This document shows, piece after piece, positions 1 through 6,121 of a stretch of DNA of 9,425 bases. The notes below the pieces were generated by a model. The model did not search any database. It saw only the letters and a program-made list of their open reading frames with translations, and was not told where the DNA came from. This DNA is from Fervidifonticultor_A sp037443565 (GTDB taxonomy: Bacteria > Sysuimicrobiota > Sysuimicrobiia > Sysuimicrobiales > Humicultoraceae): the NCBI GenBank assembly GCA_037443565.1, contig JBBIOB010000079.1, forward strand, positions 1-9,425. The letters run 5' to 3'. Made by a program: the position numbers and the translations under genes. How positions within the stretch are numbered: position 1 is the first letter of the stretch; each line of letters begins with the position of its first letter.

Positions 1-1355
1 TCCGGGGCGACCGCCCGAGCCTGGGCGGTAGCCAACTGCTGGTATCTGGGATGCTCATACCCCCGGCTGGCACCGAAGACGTTGGCCTCACGGCCGTCGA
101 ACCAGCGTCGCAGGTAGTCGGGGTCCCCCCCGGCGCCGATGTGGAAGGTGAGCGCCATCTGGAACCGTCCCTCGGACAGCAGTTGCGCCCTGGTCTGCGC
201 GTCCACCAGCCTCGGGGTCACCTCGATCCCCGCGTCGCGCAGCATCACCTGGAGCAGCGGGACGACCGGTGAGGGACTGGCCAGCAGCTCTAGCCCGACC
301 GGCTCGCCCCCAGCCTGGCGCAACAGCGCCCTCGCCCGAGCGGGGTCGTGCGGGTACTGCCGCACGCCCGGCGCGTGCCAGTGATCGCCCGGCGGCACCA
401 CGCCTGGGTTGCCGGGCACGCCGGGACCACGCGTCACCACCGCGGCCAGGGACGCGCGGTTGACCGCGTGCGCGATGGCCTGCCTGACCTCTCGCCGATC
501 GAGCGGAGCGCGATCCAGATTGAACAGCAGTCGCGCCACCGAGAGCGGCTCCGTGGCCCAGGTCCGCAGGTAGGCGTGCCCGGCAAATGTCCGAACGACA
601 TCATAGGTGTCGGCCATGGCCGCGTCGGCCTGGCCGCTCTGCACCGCCAGGATCTGGCGCTCCGCGGGCAGCACCGCGTACCGGATCTCCTGAAACCGGG
701 GCCGGCCACGATAGTAGCGGGGAGCTGCCCGCAGCCGGTAGTCGCCGGTTGCCGGCCGGTAGTCGGCGAGCCGGTACGGCCCCGACCCCACGGTGACCTC
801 CAGCGACTGGGCACGTCGGGGATCGTTGATCTCGCGCCAGATGTGGGCCGGGATGATGGGCACGATGCCGGCGACGTCCTCGAGAAACGGCGCGAACGGT
901 TCCCGGAGGACGATGGTGAGGGCATGCCGGCCATCGACTTCGACCGCCTGGACGACGCTGGTGTCCACCCAGAGAAACGGGTGCCGGCGGTAGTAGTCAA
1001 ACGAGAAGCGCACGTCTTCGGCCACCAGCGGCCGGCCGTCGTGCCAGGCCACATCGGACCGCAGCGTGAACGTGACGCGCCGGCCGTCAGGAGAGATCCG
1101 CCACGCCTGCGCCAGCCACGGGATCACCCCGGTCTGGTCCTTCCACACGAGCGTGTCGTACAGGAGCGAGACCCGGACCACACCTCCCGGGCCGACCGTG
1201 GAGAAGGCAAACGGCGTGGGAAATCCGACGGCGGTCCACCACTGCAAGCGGAGGACATCGCCGGTGGCGGCCTGGCCGAGGCCGGGAGACGCCGACCCCA
1301 GCAGGACGACAGCAATGAGGGCCGCGACGAACAGCGCGGGCCACCGCATCCGCAT
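1..1355 (-). CDS. ABC transporter solute-binding protein, family 5 (3' end off the window)
   Basis: Extracytoplasmic substrate-binding protein of an oligopeptide/dipeptide/nickel-type ABC importer (SBP_bac_5, DppA/OppA/NikA group). The 451 visible codons are open to the left edge; family members usually run to about 500-550 residues, so the C-terminus is missing. Residues 1-29 form a signal peptide: MRMRW, a hydrophobic stretch, then GLGQA. The family pattern follows: LLYDTLVW near 64-71, LAQAWRISPDG at 81-91, then TFTLRSDVAWHDGRPL and VAEDVRFSFDYY at about 95-122, and later a VGSGPYRL segment and a RQAIAHAVNR segment. The ATG shares one base with the hypC stop (TGATG), so translation is probably coupled to hypC. 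Substrate cannot be read from the sequence. Pairing with a HypC-like gene makes nickel conceivable, but peptides are equally possible. Permease and ATPase genes are not in the window and may lie beyond the left edge. Confidence 0.9.
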   Translation of the reverse strand, partial: MRMRWPALFVAALIAVVLLGSASPGLGQAATGDVLRLQWWTAVGFPTPFAFSTVGPGGVVRVSLLYDTLVWKDQTGVIPWLAQAWRISPDGRRVTFTLRSDVAWHDGRPLVAEDVRFSFDYYRRHPFLWVDTSVVQAVEVDGRHALTIVLREPFAPFLEDVAGIVPIIPAHIWREINDPRRAQSLEVTVGSGPYRLADYRPATGDYRLRAAPRYYRGRPRFQEIRYAVLPAERQILAVQSGQADAAMADTYDVVRTFAGHAYLRTWATEPLSVARLLFNLDRAPLDRREVRQAIAHAVNRASLAAVVTRGPGVPGNPGVVPPGDHWHAPGVRQYPHDPARARALLRQAGGEPVGLELLASPSPVVPLLQVMLRDAGIEVTPRLVDAQTRAQLLSEGRFQMALTFHIGAGGDPDYLRRWFDGREANVFGASRGYEHPRYQQLATAQARAVAP

Positions 1356-1588
1356 CACTGCGGCGACGATGCGGCGTCCTGGAGGGCTTTGAGGATCTCG
1401 AGGAGCTCGGCAGCCTCTCCGGGCTCGATCTCGCGGATCGCCGACCCATACGCCACGAGGACGTAGGTGCCAGGCCGGGGCGACTCGAGGAGCAGGGTCG
1501 ATACGTCGCGCACGCCGTCAGGGCCCTCGGCCAGGGCGCGACCGGGACCCGAGATCTGCGTGAGACGATACGGAATCGCCAGACACAT
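1355..1588 (-). CDS. hypC: HypC/HupF-family hydrogenase maturation chaperone, atypical (no conserved His)
   Basis: Small 77-residue protein of the HypC/HybG/HupF family. HypC normally works with HypD to assemble the Fe(CN)2CO group and deliver it to the large subunit of [NiFe]-hydrogenase. The N-terminus MCLAIPYRLTQI matches the family signature, and Cys2 is the essential ligand. It also fixes the start at 1588, because upstream in-frame codons would bury that Cys. The core PGTYVLVAYGSAIREI (39-54) aligns with the usual PGDYVLVHVGFAI, but Ala46 stands where the conserved His is expected and Thr41 where Asp is usual. The C-terminal helix (AAELLEILKAL) is normal. The stop overlaps the start of the solute-binding protein gene by one base. 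No hypA, B, D, E, F or hydrogenase subunit gene is in view. It may serve a HypD encoded elsewhere or have a changed role. The family call is firm; its activity is not. Confidence 0.85.
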   Translation of the reverse strand: MCLAIPYRLTQISGPGRALAEGPDGVRDVSTLLLESPRPGTYVLVAYGSAIREIEPGEAAELLEILKALQDAASSPQ

Positions 1589-1644
1589 CGTCTCTAGCAG
1601 TATGCCACGCACCCCCCCCGAGATGTACATACTCTGAGGACTCG
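1589..1644. promoter_or_regulatory. Divergent intergenic region with inverted repeat and C8 tract
   Basis: This 56-base spacer separates hypC (minus) from the DUF3795 gene (plus) and must carry at least one promoter for each if they are transcribed separately. AGTATG at 1599-1604 is the reverse complement of CATACT at 1628-1633. The interval between them contains an uninterrupted run of eight C at 1612-1619. Each CATACT, read in the direction of the gene it faces, matches four of six bases of the TATAAT -10 box and lies 10 to 11 bases before a possible start codon. No convincing -35 box was found. Reading the two arms as paired promoters or as a regulator site is inference. Confidence 0.3.
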
Positions 1645-2079
1645 ATGGACACCATCTGGCGCGCGCCATACGGTGGGCCTGAGGGGGTGAGGCACATGGC
1701 CAAGGCTGAGGAGGCCATCCACCGGGCCGAACAGGAGTTGGGTGGACGCCGGTTCTCCGGCATCTGCGGCGCGCGGTTCGAGGGCAACGCCTGGTACGAC
1801 GAGCACGTCCCGGCCTGCTCGCGGCAGGAGGAGGTCGACCTGCGCAATATCTGCCCGATCTACGCCTGCGCCCGGATCCACGACGTGGAGCACTGCGGGG
1901 TCTGCCCGGAGTTCCCCTGCCACCTGCTGCTGCTCTTCACCGCGCATGACGACAAGCCCGGCGAGCGCGTGGTCTCCGCCGCGATGCGGGCCGTGATGGG
2001 CGAGGAAGGCTGGGCCGAGTGGACGAAGGGCCGGTCGTTCGCCGGCGTGCTCTGCCCGCTCCAACCGAGAGCCCGGTAG
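1645..2079 (+). CDS. DUF3795-type Cys-rich protein
   Basis: Cytosolic Cys-rich protein of 144 residues from this start, the only supported gene on the plus strand. Eight Cys are present. The diagnostic part is CPIYACARIHDVEHC followed by GVCPEFPC, the CPxYxCAxxKGxxxCxxCxxFPC-like signature of DUF3795, a family of unknown function presumed to bind a metal or Fe-S cluster. An earlier pair (GICGAR ... VPAC) completes the usual set, although the familiar CGLCC-type N-terminal cluster is modified here to a single Cys. No signal peptide or membrane segment is visible. Two starts are plausible. ATG 1645 has GAGG five bases upstream. ATG 1696 (MAKAEEA, 127 residues) has GGTGAGG four bases upstream and leaves more promoter space. 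The first 17 residues of the longer form show no conservation I recognise. It diverges from hypC and converges on the CBS gene. Exact role unknown. Confidence 0.8.
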   Translation: MDTIWRAPYGGPEGVRHMAKAEEAIHRAEQELGGRRFSGICGARFEGNAWYDEHVPACSRQEEVDLRNICPIYACARIHDVEHCGVCPEFPCHLLLLFTAHDDKPGERVVSAAMRAVMGEEGWAEWTKGRSFAGVLCPLQPRAR

Positions 2080-2236
2080 TCGCTATCGCGGCAGCAGCCG
2101 CTCCGCGGCAACCTTCGCGGCTGCGTCGGCCGATCCGGTCCCGCGATCGTGGACTCCTGGTGGGATGACAGCGCAGTCTCCGCATCGGTTGTCCGACGGG
2201 GGGTGAGGAGGGTCTGCGCCGCCACCCCGACCAGGA
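2080..2236. terminator. Convergent spacer with nested inverted repeats, possible bidirectional terminator
   Basis: This 157-base spacer lies between the 3' ends of two convergent genes. GCAGCCGC at 2094-2101 can pair with GCGGCTGC at 2117-2124 across a 15-base loop. The flanking ATCGCGG at 2085-2091 can pair with CCGCGAT at 2141-2147, giving a nested stem. No T-run follows on either strand, so this is not a classical intrinsic terminator; the placement is the main argument for a termination role. No tRNA, small ORF with a good ribosome site, or repeat was recognised in the remainder. Confidence 0.35.
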
Positions 2237-2968
2237 TCAGTTGTTGAGCGTTCCGTTCGTCCCGTGCGTGTTCCAGGCTCGCGTATACTCACCGTATGGC
2301 CGCCGCCCTCCGCGTCCGGCGTCGGACGCATCAGGAGCGGCGGCCAGATGCAGGACCGGAAATCCCCCCTCGCCCAGCGACTCCACAAGATGCAGCGGGT
2401 AGGCGGCGCCCACGCGGAGCACCGCGAGCTGCCGGTCGCCCTGATGGTAGGTCGCCAGCGACATCAACGTCACGCCGGCGGCATCCACGATTGCCGCGAT
2501 GCCCGCGATGGCGTTGGCGCGGTCCGAGAGGTCGACGACCAGACGCGTGCCGCCCTGGCGCAGCCCCGTGAGATCGATGAACGCCTCGAAGATGTCGCTC
2601 TCGGTCACCATGCCCAGCAGGGTCTCGCCGTCGGTCACCGGAAGGCCGCCGATCTTCTCCCGGCGCATGATGACCGCCGCCGCCTCGATGGGCGCGTCCG
2701 GACCGATCGTGATCGGGTCCGTGCTCATGATCTCGCGCACGCTTGCCGACCGGAGCAACGCCGGCACTTCCCACGTGCTCAGCGTCGAGGCCGGCGAGGG
2801 CTGCGCCCGCATGATGTCGGTCCAGGTCACGACCCCGACCAGCCTGTTCCGCTGCACGACGGGCAGGCGCCGGATGTCGTGCTGCCGCATCAGGCCCATG
2901 GCCTCGGCGATCGAGGTCCGCACCTCGACCGAGATCGCCGGCGTGGACATCCGGTCACGCACCAGCAT
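2237..2968 (-). CDS. CBS-pair protein with C-terminal ACT-like domain (AcuB-like)
   Basis: Soluble cytosolic protein of 243 residues. CBS domain 1 spans about 1-55 (MLVRDRMSTPAISV ... IRRLPVVQRNRLVGVVTWTDI). CBS domain 2 spans about 74-130 (SVREIMSTDPITIGPDAPI ... IGGLPVTDGETLLGMVTESDIF). Paired CBS modules generally bind adenosine nucleotides and act as energy sensors. Residues 140-208 (TRLVVDLSDRANAIAGIAAIV ... RQLAVLRV) look like an ACT domain, giving the layout of AcuB-type proteins. The ATG at 2968 follows GGGGTGG by about five bases. The gene starts 14 bases after the hemerythrin-like gene and is probably co-transcribed with it. The tail after about 210 is Gly/Arg-rich and ends in Asn- and Thr-rich sequence unlike the rest, possibly a read-through extension. 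The ligand cannot be deduced. Domain identification is strong; the biological target is unknown. Confidence 0.9.
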   Translation of the reverse strand: MLVRDRMSTPAISVEVRTSIAEAMGLMRQHDIRRLPVVQRNRLVGVVTWTDIMRAQPSPASTLSTWEVPALLRSASVREIMSTDPITIGPDAPIEAAAVIMRREKIGGLPVTDGETLLGMVTESDIFEAFIDLTGLRQGGTRLVVDLSDRANAIAGIAAIVDAAGVTLMSLATYHQGDRQLAVLRVGAAYPLHLVESLGEGGFPVLHLAAAPDASDAGRGGRRPYGEYTRAWNTHGTNGTLNN

Positions 2969-2982
2969 GCAGCCACCCCGGG

Positions 2983-3486
2983 CTAGTCGTGACCCATCTG
3001 GTCGCCCACCGACATCGCCCGGACGACCTCGCGGTCCGACATGTGGCGCTGCATCAGCGCCACGTAGATCTCCTCTTCCTTCCGCTCGTGCGACTCGACC
3101 AGCGCCTGAATCTGATACGCCAGGATGCGGGCCCGGTCGATCAGGTCCGGATCGTGCTCGCCCCCCTCAATGCGGCGGACCAGCGCGACGAACGCCTCGA
3201 TCCGCCGCATAATCTCGCGGTGGTCGATGTACATCGCGGTGTTTGGGTCGCCGTGCTCGCGGACGAGATCGCCGAGCGCCGGGTAGAAGGTCAACTCCTC
3301 CCACTCGGCGTGCGGCACGAAGACCTGCTGCAGGAACCGTCGGGTCTGGCCGAGGGCTTTGACCTCCGATAGGTCGACCTGACGCTGCAGGCGATCCAGC
3401 GTCGCGGTCATCGCGGCCAGCCCTTCATCGAGCTGATCGTGCTCGCGCGTGTAGCCCTCTGTCAGGGCCCGCTTCGTGGAGGTCAC
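2983..3486 (-). CDS. Hemerythrin HHE cation-binding domain protein
   Basis: A 167-residue cytosolic four-helix protein of the hemerythrin/HHE group. Candidate di-iron ligands appear in the expected order: His16 (TREHDQL), His59 and Glu63 (PHAEWEE), His89 (IDHREI), and His133 and Glu137 (ESHERKEEEIY). Such proteins bind a non-haem di-iron centre and are linked to O2, NO or iron-stress handling; which applies here cannot be seen. The start is GTG at 3486, with GGGGGTGAG placed about seven bases upstream. An in-frame TGA lies a short way upstream, with no ATG between it and the GTG. The C-terminal segment after 145 (QRHMSDREVVRAMSVGDQMGHD) is also His/Met-containing. It is probably the first gene of a pair with the downstream CBS protein. 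Its place behind nos accessory genes fits a nitrosative or oxygen-response role, but that is inference from neighbourhood. Confidence 0.88.
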   Translation of the reverse strand: MTSTKRALTEGYTREHDQLDEGLAAMTATLDRLQRQVDLSEVKALGQTRRFLQQVFVPHAEWEELTFYPALGDLVREHGDPNTAMYIDHREIMRRIEAFVALVRRIEGGEHDPDLIDRARILAYQIQALVESHERKEEEIYVALMQRHMSDREVVRAMSVGDQMGHD

Positions 3487-3583
3487 GGCGCACTCACCCC
3501 CGAGGTGTGTCCGTCAGCTCCATGGTAGGGGAAGCCCCGCAGGGGGGCATCGGGTAGGGAACGGATTTTTGCGCCGGCAGCGC
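3487..3583 (-). terminator. Spacer between VKOR and hemerythrin genes with a short GC hairpin
   Basis: This 97-base gap is the longest inside the minus-strand run and could end one transcript and begin another. Read on the minus strand, GCCCC and GGGGC (plus coordinates 3544-3548 and 3534-3538) make a 5-base stem with a five-base loop, followed by TTCCCCT rather than a true T-run. A TACCAT hexamer further downstream on the minus strand could be a -10 box for the hemerythrin gene, but no matching -35 box was found. Both readings are weak. Confidence 0.25.
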
Positions 3584-4126
3584 TCAGGCGTCGCGGAAGG
3601 CGCCGGCCAGCGACAGCCCGAACAGGAGGGCCCACAGGACGTCACTGGCGGCACACCACGAGCACACGGCGTACAGGACGCCGACCTGCACCCAGAGCAG
3701 GTAGAGCGAGAACGTCAGCCCGAACGCCGACAGCCCGAGGAGGGCTGCGGGCAGCCAGGCAGGTCTGGCCGACCACCAGGCCGCCGCGGCGAACCCGGCG
3801 GCCACAGCCAGATACGCGGCCAGGCCCCACGCCGCGGTCGGCAGCCCCAGGAACCAGGCATAGGGACTGGCGGCCACCGCGGCGCAGTCGCCCGCCAGGC
3901 ACACGGTCGGGGAGCCCCGGAGGCCGGTAATGGTCAGATATGCTGAGATCGCCACGCCGGCGAGCGCCACGATGACGCCCGCCGGCCAGATCCATGCTGC
4001 TGCGGAGACGCGGTGCCCCGTGGACCGCGCCTCCGCAGCGGTGTGATCGGGCTGCGTGCCAGGGCGCGTCGCCATCACCGTCTGCCCCGCGGCGCCGCGC
4101 CGGGGCTCAGCGCGGGCGGGCGGCAT
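3584..4126 (-). CDS. VKOR-family membrane thiol oxidoreductase (DsbB substitute)
   Basis: Integral membrane protein of 180 residues from the vitamin K epoxide reductase family. Bacterial members pass electrons from a DsbA-like partner to quinone and so drive disulfide formation outside the cytoplasm. Four Cys fit the family: loop pair Cys76 and Cys81 (TVCLAGDCAAV) and active-site Cys155-x-x-Cys158 (YAVCSWCAASD). The segment SPYAWFLGLPTAAWGLAAY (87-105) matches the conserved Ser/Gly loop and the start of a helix. About four hydrophobic helices are visible (roughly 46-67, 96-117, 122-145, 160-176). The partner gene lies immediately upstream and overlaps by 20 bases with this start. An alternative ATG at 4075 (residue 18, MATRPGTQ) would remove the overlap and a polar N-terminal tail. 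Both upstream sites have weak ribosome sites, so the start is uncertain. Confidence 0.88.
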   Translation of the reverse strand: MPPARAEPRRGAAGQTVMATRPGTQPDHTAAEARSTGHRVSAAAWIWPAGVIVALAGVAISAYLTITGLRGSPTVCLAGDCAAVAASPYAWFLGLPTAAWGLAAYLAVAAGFAAAAWWSARPAWLPAALLGLSAFGLTFSLYLLWVQVGVLYAVCSWCAASDVLWALLFGLSLAGAFRDA

Positions 4127-4778
4127 TGATCGCGGACCTGAACACGTCGACGGGCTGGTTGCCCCTGATCATGCGGTCGTTGACGAAAATCGTCGGCGTG
4201 GCCTCGACGCCGCGGCGCGCGCCCTCGGTGTAGTCCGCCTCCACGCGGGCCCGCATCGCCCCGCCGCGCTGGCAGGCGGCCAGCGCGCCCAGGTCCAGCC
4301 GCGCCTCGCGGGCCGCCGCGTCGATGTCGGGCCCACCCCGCATGGCGCGCCGCTGGAGCCGGGCATAGACCGCGTCGTGGAACGCCCAGAAGCGCCGCTG
4401 GTCGGCGGCGCACTCGCTGGCCTCTGCAATCTGCACCGACAACTGGGCGACGACCGGGAACTGCCGGTAGACGAGCCTGGCGATGCCGGGCTCGACAAAC
4501 TCGGCGATAAGCACCCGGCTTGTGTCCAGCCCGAAGTTAGCGCAGTGGATGCAGAGGAAGTCCGAGTACACGGTGATCGTCACCGGCGCGCCCTCGCGCC
4601 CTCGGGCCTTGCCTCCGGGCTCGAGCGGCGCGGTCCCGCCCCCTGCCGGCTCCGGCGGCCTGGCCGTCGTGAAGTGAATGGCCGCGGCGACGCCCGCCGC
4701 CACCACCGCGACGAGCACGACAATGAGCAGGGGCGCGCGGGACGACCGGGACCGGCGCTGCCGCCGTGGTGTGCTCAC
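4107..4778 (-). CDS. Membrane-anchored DsbA-like thioredoxin-fold protein (CIHC active site)
   Basis: Exported thiol oxidoreductase of 223 residues, in the DsbA/BdbD-like Thioredoxin_4 group. An Arg/Ser-rich N-terminus is followed by one hydrophobic helix at about 16-34 (APLLIVVLVAVVAAG), which anchors it outside the membrane, and a Pro/Gly linker. The thioredoxin fold begins at VTITVYSDFLCIHCANF, with active-site Cys76-Ile-His-Cys79. His in the dipeptide is typical of oxidising DsbA proteins. The cis-Pro loop is ATPTIFVN (Pro195). An extra pair, Cys123 and Cys169, sits in the helical insertion and may form a structural disulfide. GTG 4778 overlaps the stop of the universal stress protein gene by four bases (GTGA), so it is translationally coupled. 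The VKOR gene directly downstream is its likely re-oxidant. Substrates are not known; periplasmic copper-site proteins of the nos locus are a possibility only. Confidence 0.88.
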   Translation of the reverse strand: MSTPRRQRRSRSSRAPLLIVVLVAVVAAGVAAAIHFTTARPPEPAGGGTAPLEPGGKARGREGAPVTITVYSDFLCIHCANFGLDTSRVLIAEFVEPGIARLVYRQFPVVAQLSVQIAEASECAADQRRFWAFHDAVYARLQRRAMRGGPDIDAAAREARLDLGALAACQRGGAMRARVEADYTEGARRGVEATPTIFVNDRMIRGNQPVDVFRSAINAARPR

Positions 4779-5230
4779 GACGCACCCGGGCGACGGACGG
4801 TGAACACCGGCACGGTTGCGTGCCGCACGACGTGCTCGGCAACGCTCCCGAAGAGCAGGTGCGCAAGCCCGGTCCGGCCGTGCGTCCCCATGACGATCAA
4901 GTCGGCCCCCACCTCCTGCGCGACGCGCGGGATGTCCTGGCGCGGGGATCCCTCGCGGAGCATAGGCGTGGCGCCCGGGGTTCGGGAGGCAAGCGCGTCC
5001 ATGGAGTCGCGCGCCTCCTTGCGGAGCTCGTCGTACATCGCGGCCGGCAGCGGCGGAGCCAGCACACCGCCCGGACCGCCGATCATCGCGTTGGCCGAGG
5101 TGTCAATGATGTGCAGCAGGATCATCCGCGCGCCGAAGCACTCGCTCAACTTCCCCGCCCATTCCACCGCCGCGGCGGATCCCTCGGAGAAATCCACCGG
5201 CACGAGAATGGTCTTGACCTCTGGCGGCAT
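4775..5230 (-). CDS. Universal stress protein, UspA family, ATP-binding type
   Basis: Single-domain cytosolic Usp of 151 residues, the usual family length. The first strand TILVPVDFSE carries the conserved Asp13. The nucleotide-binding signature G-2x-G-9x-G-S is complete at residues 115-129 (GTHGRTGLAHLLFGS), placing it in the ATP-binding subgroup rather than the UspA-like subgroup without ATP. The end, VVRHATVPVFTVR, is the standard last strand. ATG 5230 is preceded at seven bases by a full GGAGG core, one of the best ribosome sites in the window. That suggests efficient and perhaps independent translation after the 63-base gap from nosY. It overlaps the DsbA-like gene by four bases. Such proteins are induced under growth arrest, hypoxia or oxidative stress; its exact role here is not visible. 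Confidence 0.92.
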   Translation of the reverse strand: MPPEVKTILVPVDFSEGSAAAVEWAGKLSECFGARMILLHIIDTSANAMIGGPGGVLAPPLPAAMYDELRKEARDSMDALASRTPGATPMLREGSPRQDIPRVAQEVGADLIVMGTHGRTGLAHLLFGSVAEHVVRHATVPVFTVRRPGAS

Positions 5231-5293
5231 ACTCCCTCCTCCCTGCCCTCACCGCGACCATGATGCCACAATGACGGCGAAGCCGGAAGCCTG
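5231..5293 (-). promoter_or_regulatory. nosY to usp spacer with strong Shine-Dalgarno site
   Basis: This 63-base gap breaks the chain of four-base overlaps in the nos genes. Read on the minus strand it ends in a purine-rich tract with GGAGG at plus positions 5238-5242, seven bases before the usp ATG. A small CGGC-TTC-GCCG hairpin lies just after the nosY stop. No promoter boxes are convincing, so whether usp is read from the nos transcript or its own promoter cannot be decided. Confidence 0.45.
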
Positions 5294-6121
5294 TCAGAGG
5301 GGATCTCGCCGCTCGAACAGCCCGATCGCGCACAGGAGTGGACCAGCGATCCAGGCCGAGAGCGCGCCCAGCAGCAGCGCGGCGGCGCCGGCCCCCCCCA
5401 TGCGGCTCACCAGGAACCCGCCGACGGGTCCGAGCACCTCGAGTGTCGGGTCGAGCAACAGCAGCGCCAGGATCCTCGCCACCTGCACCGGGTTGAGCAG
5501 CACGGCCGCAGCGAGGCCCTGCGCGCCCGCACCGGTGGCTGTCCCCAGCCCAATGAGCATCAGATCGAACGCCGCGACCGAGACGAACCAGATCCCCAGC
5601 CCCGCGGCCGTCGCCTGCACGCGGTTCCGCGCAACAACGCCGACCAGACACCCGATCGCCAGGAACACCGCAGCGAGCGCGACGGCAACTCCCAGGAAGG
5701 CGAGGTACTGCACCCCACCGGCAGCGCCCGTGGCCAGTCCGATGAGGAATCCCGCGATGCCGAATCCCAAGAGCGTGGCCAGGGCCACGGCGCCCAGCGC
5801 ACCGAGGAATCGGCCGAGAATGAGGTGCGCCCGGCTCAGGGGCTGGGCCAGGAACAGTTCGAGCACCCCGGTCTCCCGTTCGCCGGAGAGGGCCACGCTC
5901 CCCAGCAGCACCGCCACAAGCGGCACGAGGCTCAGGCAGAGGTTCAGCAGGCTCGCGGTGGTCCGGCCGTAGCCTTCCAGGCCGACAGCCCCGGCCAGCC
6001 GCATGCCGATCATCGACAGCCCGATCGCCAGCGCAGCGAAGACCAGGGCGTAGACGAGCAGCCAGCGGTTGCGCATCGCCCCGCGAAGCTCGTGGGCGCC
6101 GAGGACGCGGACCGCGATCAC
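5294..6121 (-). CDS. nosY: NosY-like ABC-2 membrane permease of the nos maturation complex
   Basis: Membrane subunit of the NosDFY ABC-type complex required to build the copper centres of nitrous-oxide reductase; 275 residues, the family length. About six hydrophobic spans are visible (near 20-40, 58-80, 105-131, 136-162, 170-194, 241-267). Diagnostic segments are the N-terminal LGAHELRGAMRNRWLLVYAL, GYGRTTASLLNL (50-61), SGERETGVLELFLAQPLSR (79-97) and LLNPVQVARI (208-217), all typical of NosY and related ABC-2 permeases. The start is GTG 6121, whose GTGA overlaps the nosF stop, so the two are translationally coupled. The neighbours NosF, NosD and NosL settle the assignment over a generic ABC-2 transporter. 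The cargo moved by the complex, thought to be a sulfur species or copper-related, cannot be read here. Confidence 0.92.
   Translation of the reverse strand: MIAVRVLGAHELRGAMRNRWLLVYALVFAALAIGLSMIGMRLAGAVGLEGYGRTTASLLNLCLSLVPLVAVLLGSVALSGERETGVLELFLAQPLSRAHLILGRFLGALGAVALATLLGFGIAGFLIGLATGAAGGVQYLAFLGVAVALAAVFLAIGCLVGVVARNRVQATAAGLGIWFVSVAAFDLMLIGLGTATGAGAQGLAAAVLLNPVQVARILALLLLDPTLEVLGPVGGFLVSRMGGAGAAALLLGALSAWIAGPLLCAIGLFERRDPL

Noticed and set aside
348..1466. A 372-codon open frame on the plus strand
   Set aside because: It is antisense to the solute-binding protein, whose signal peptide and family motifs are intact on the other strand.
1589..1669. Longer hypC start at 1669
   Set aside because: It would place 27 residues before the essential Cys2, which must be next to the initiator Met in HypC.
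2284..2289. TATACT hexamer on the plus strand, a possible -10 box before an ATG at 2296
   Set aside because: There is no -35 match at 17 bases, and the downstream plus frame is antisense to the CBS gene with no recognisable product.
3492..3521. Tiny minus-strand frame (ATG to TGA, nine codons) before the hemerythrin gene, possible leader peptide
   Set aside because: There is no ribosome site or attenuator-like structure with it, and such short frames are expected by chance.
4056..5972. A 638-codon open frame on the plus strand
   Set aside because: It is antisense to the clear DsbA-like, Usp and NosY genes. Its product is Arg/Pro/Ala/Ser-rich with no family motif, as expected of mirror frames in very GC-rich DNA.
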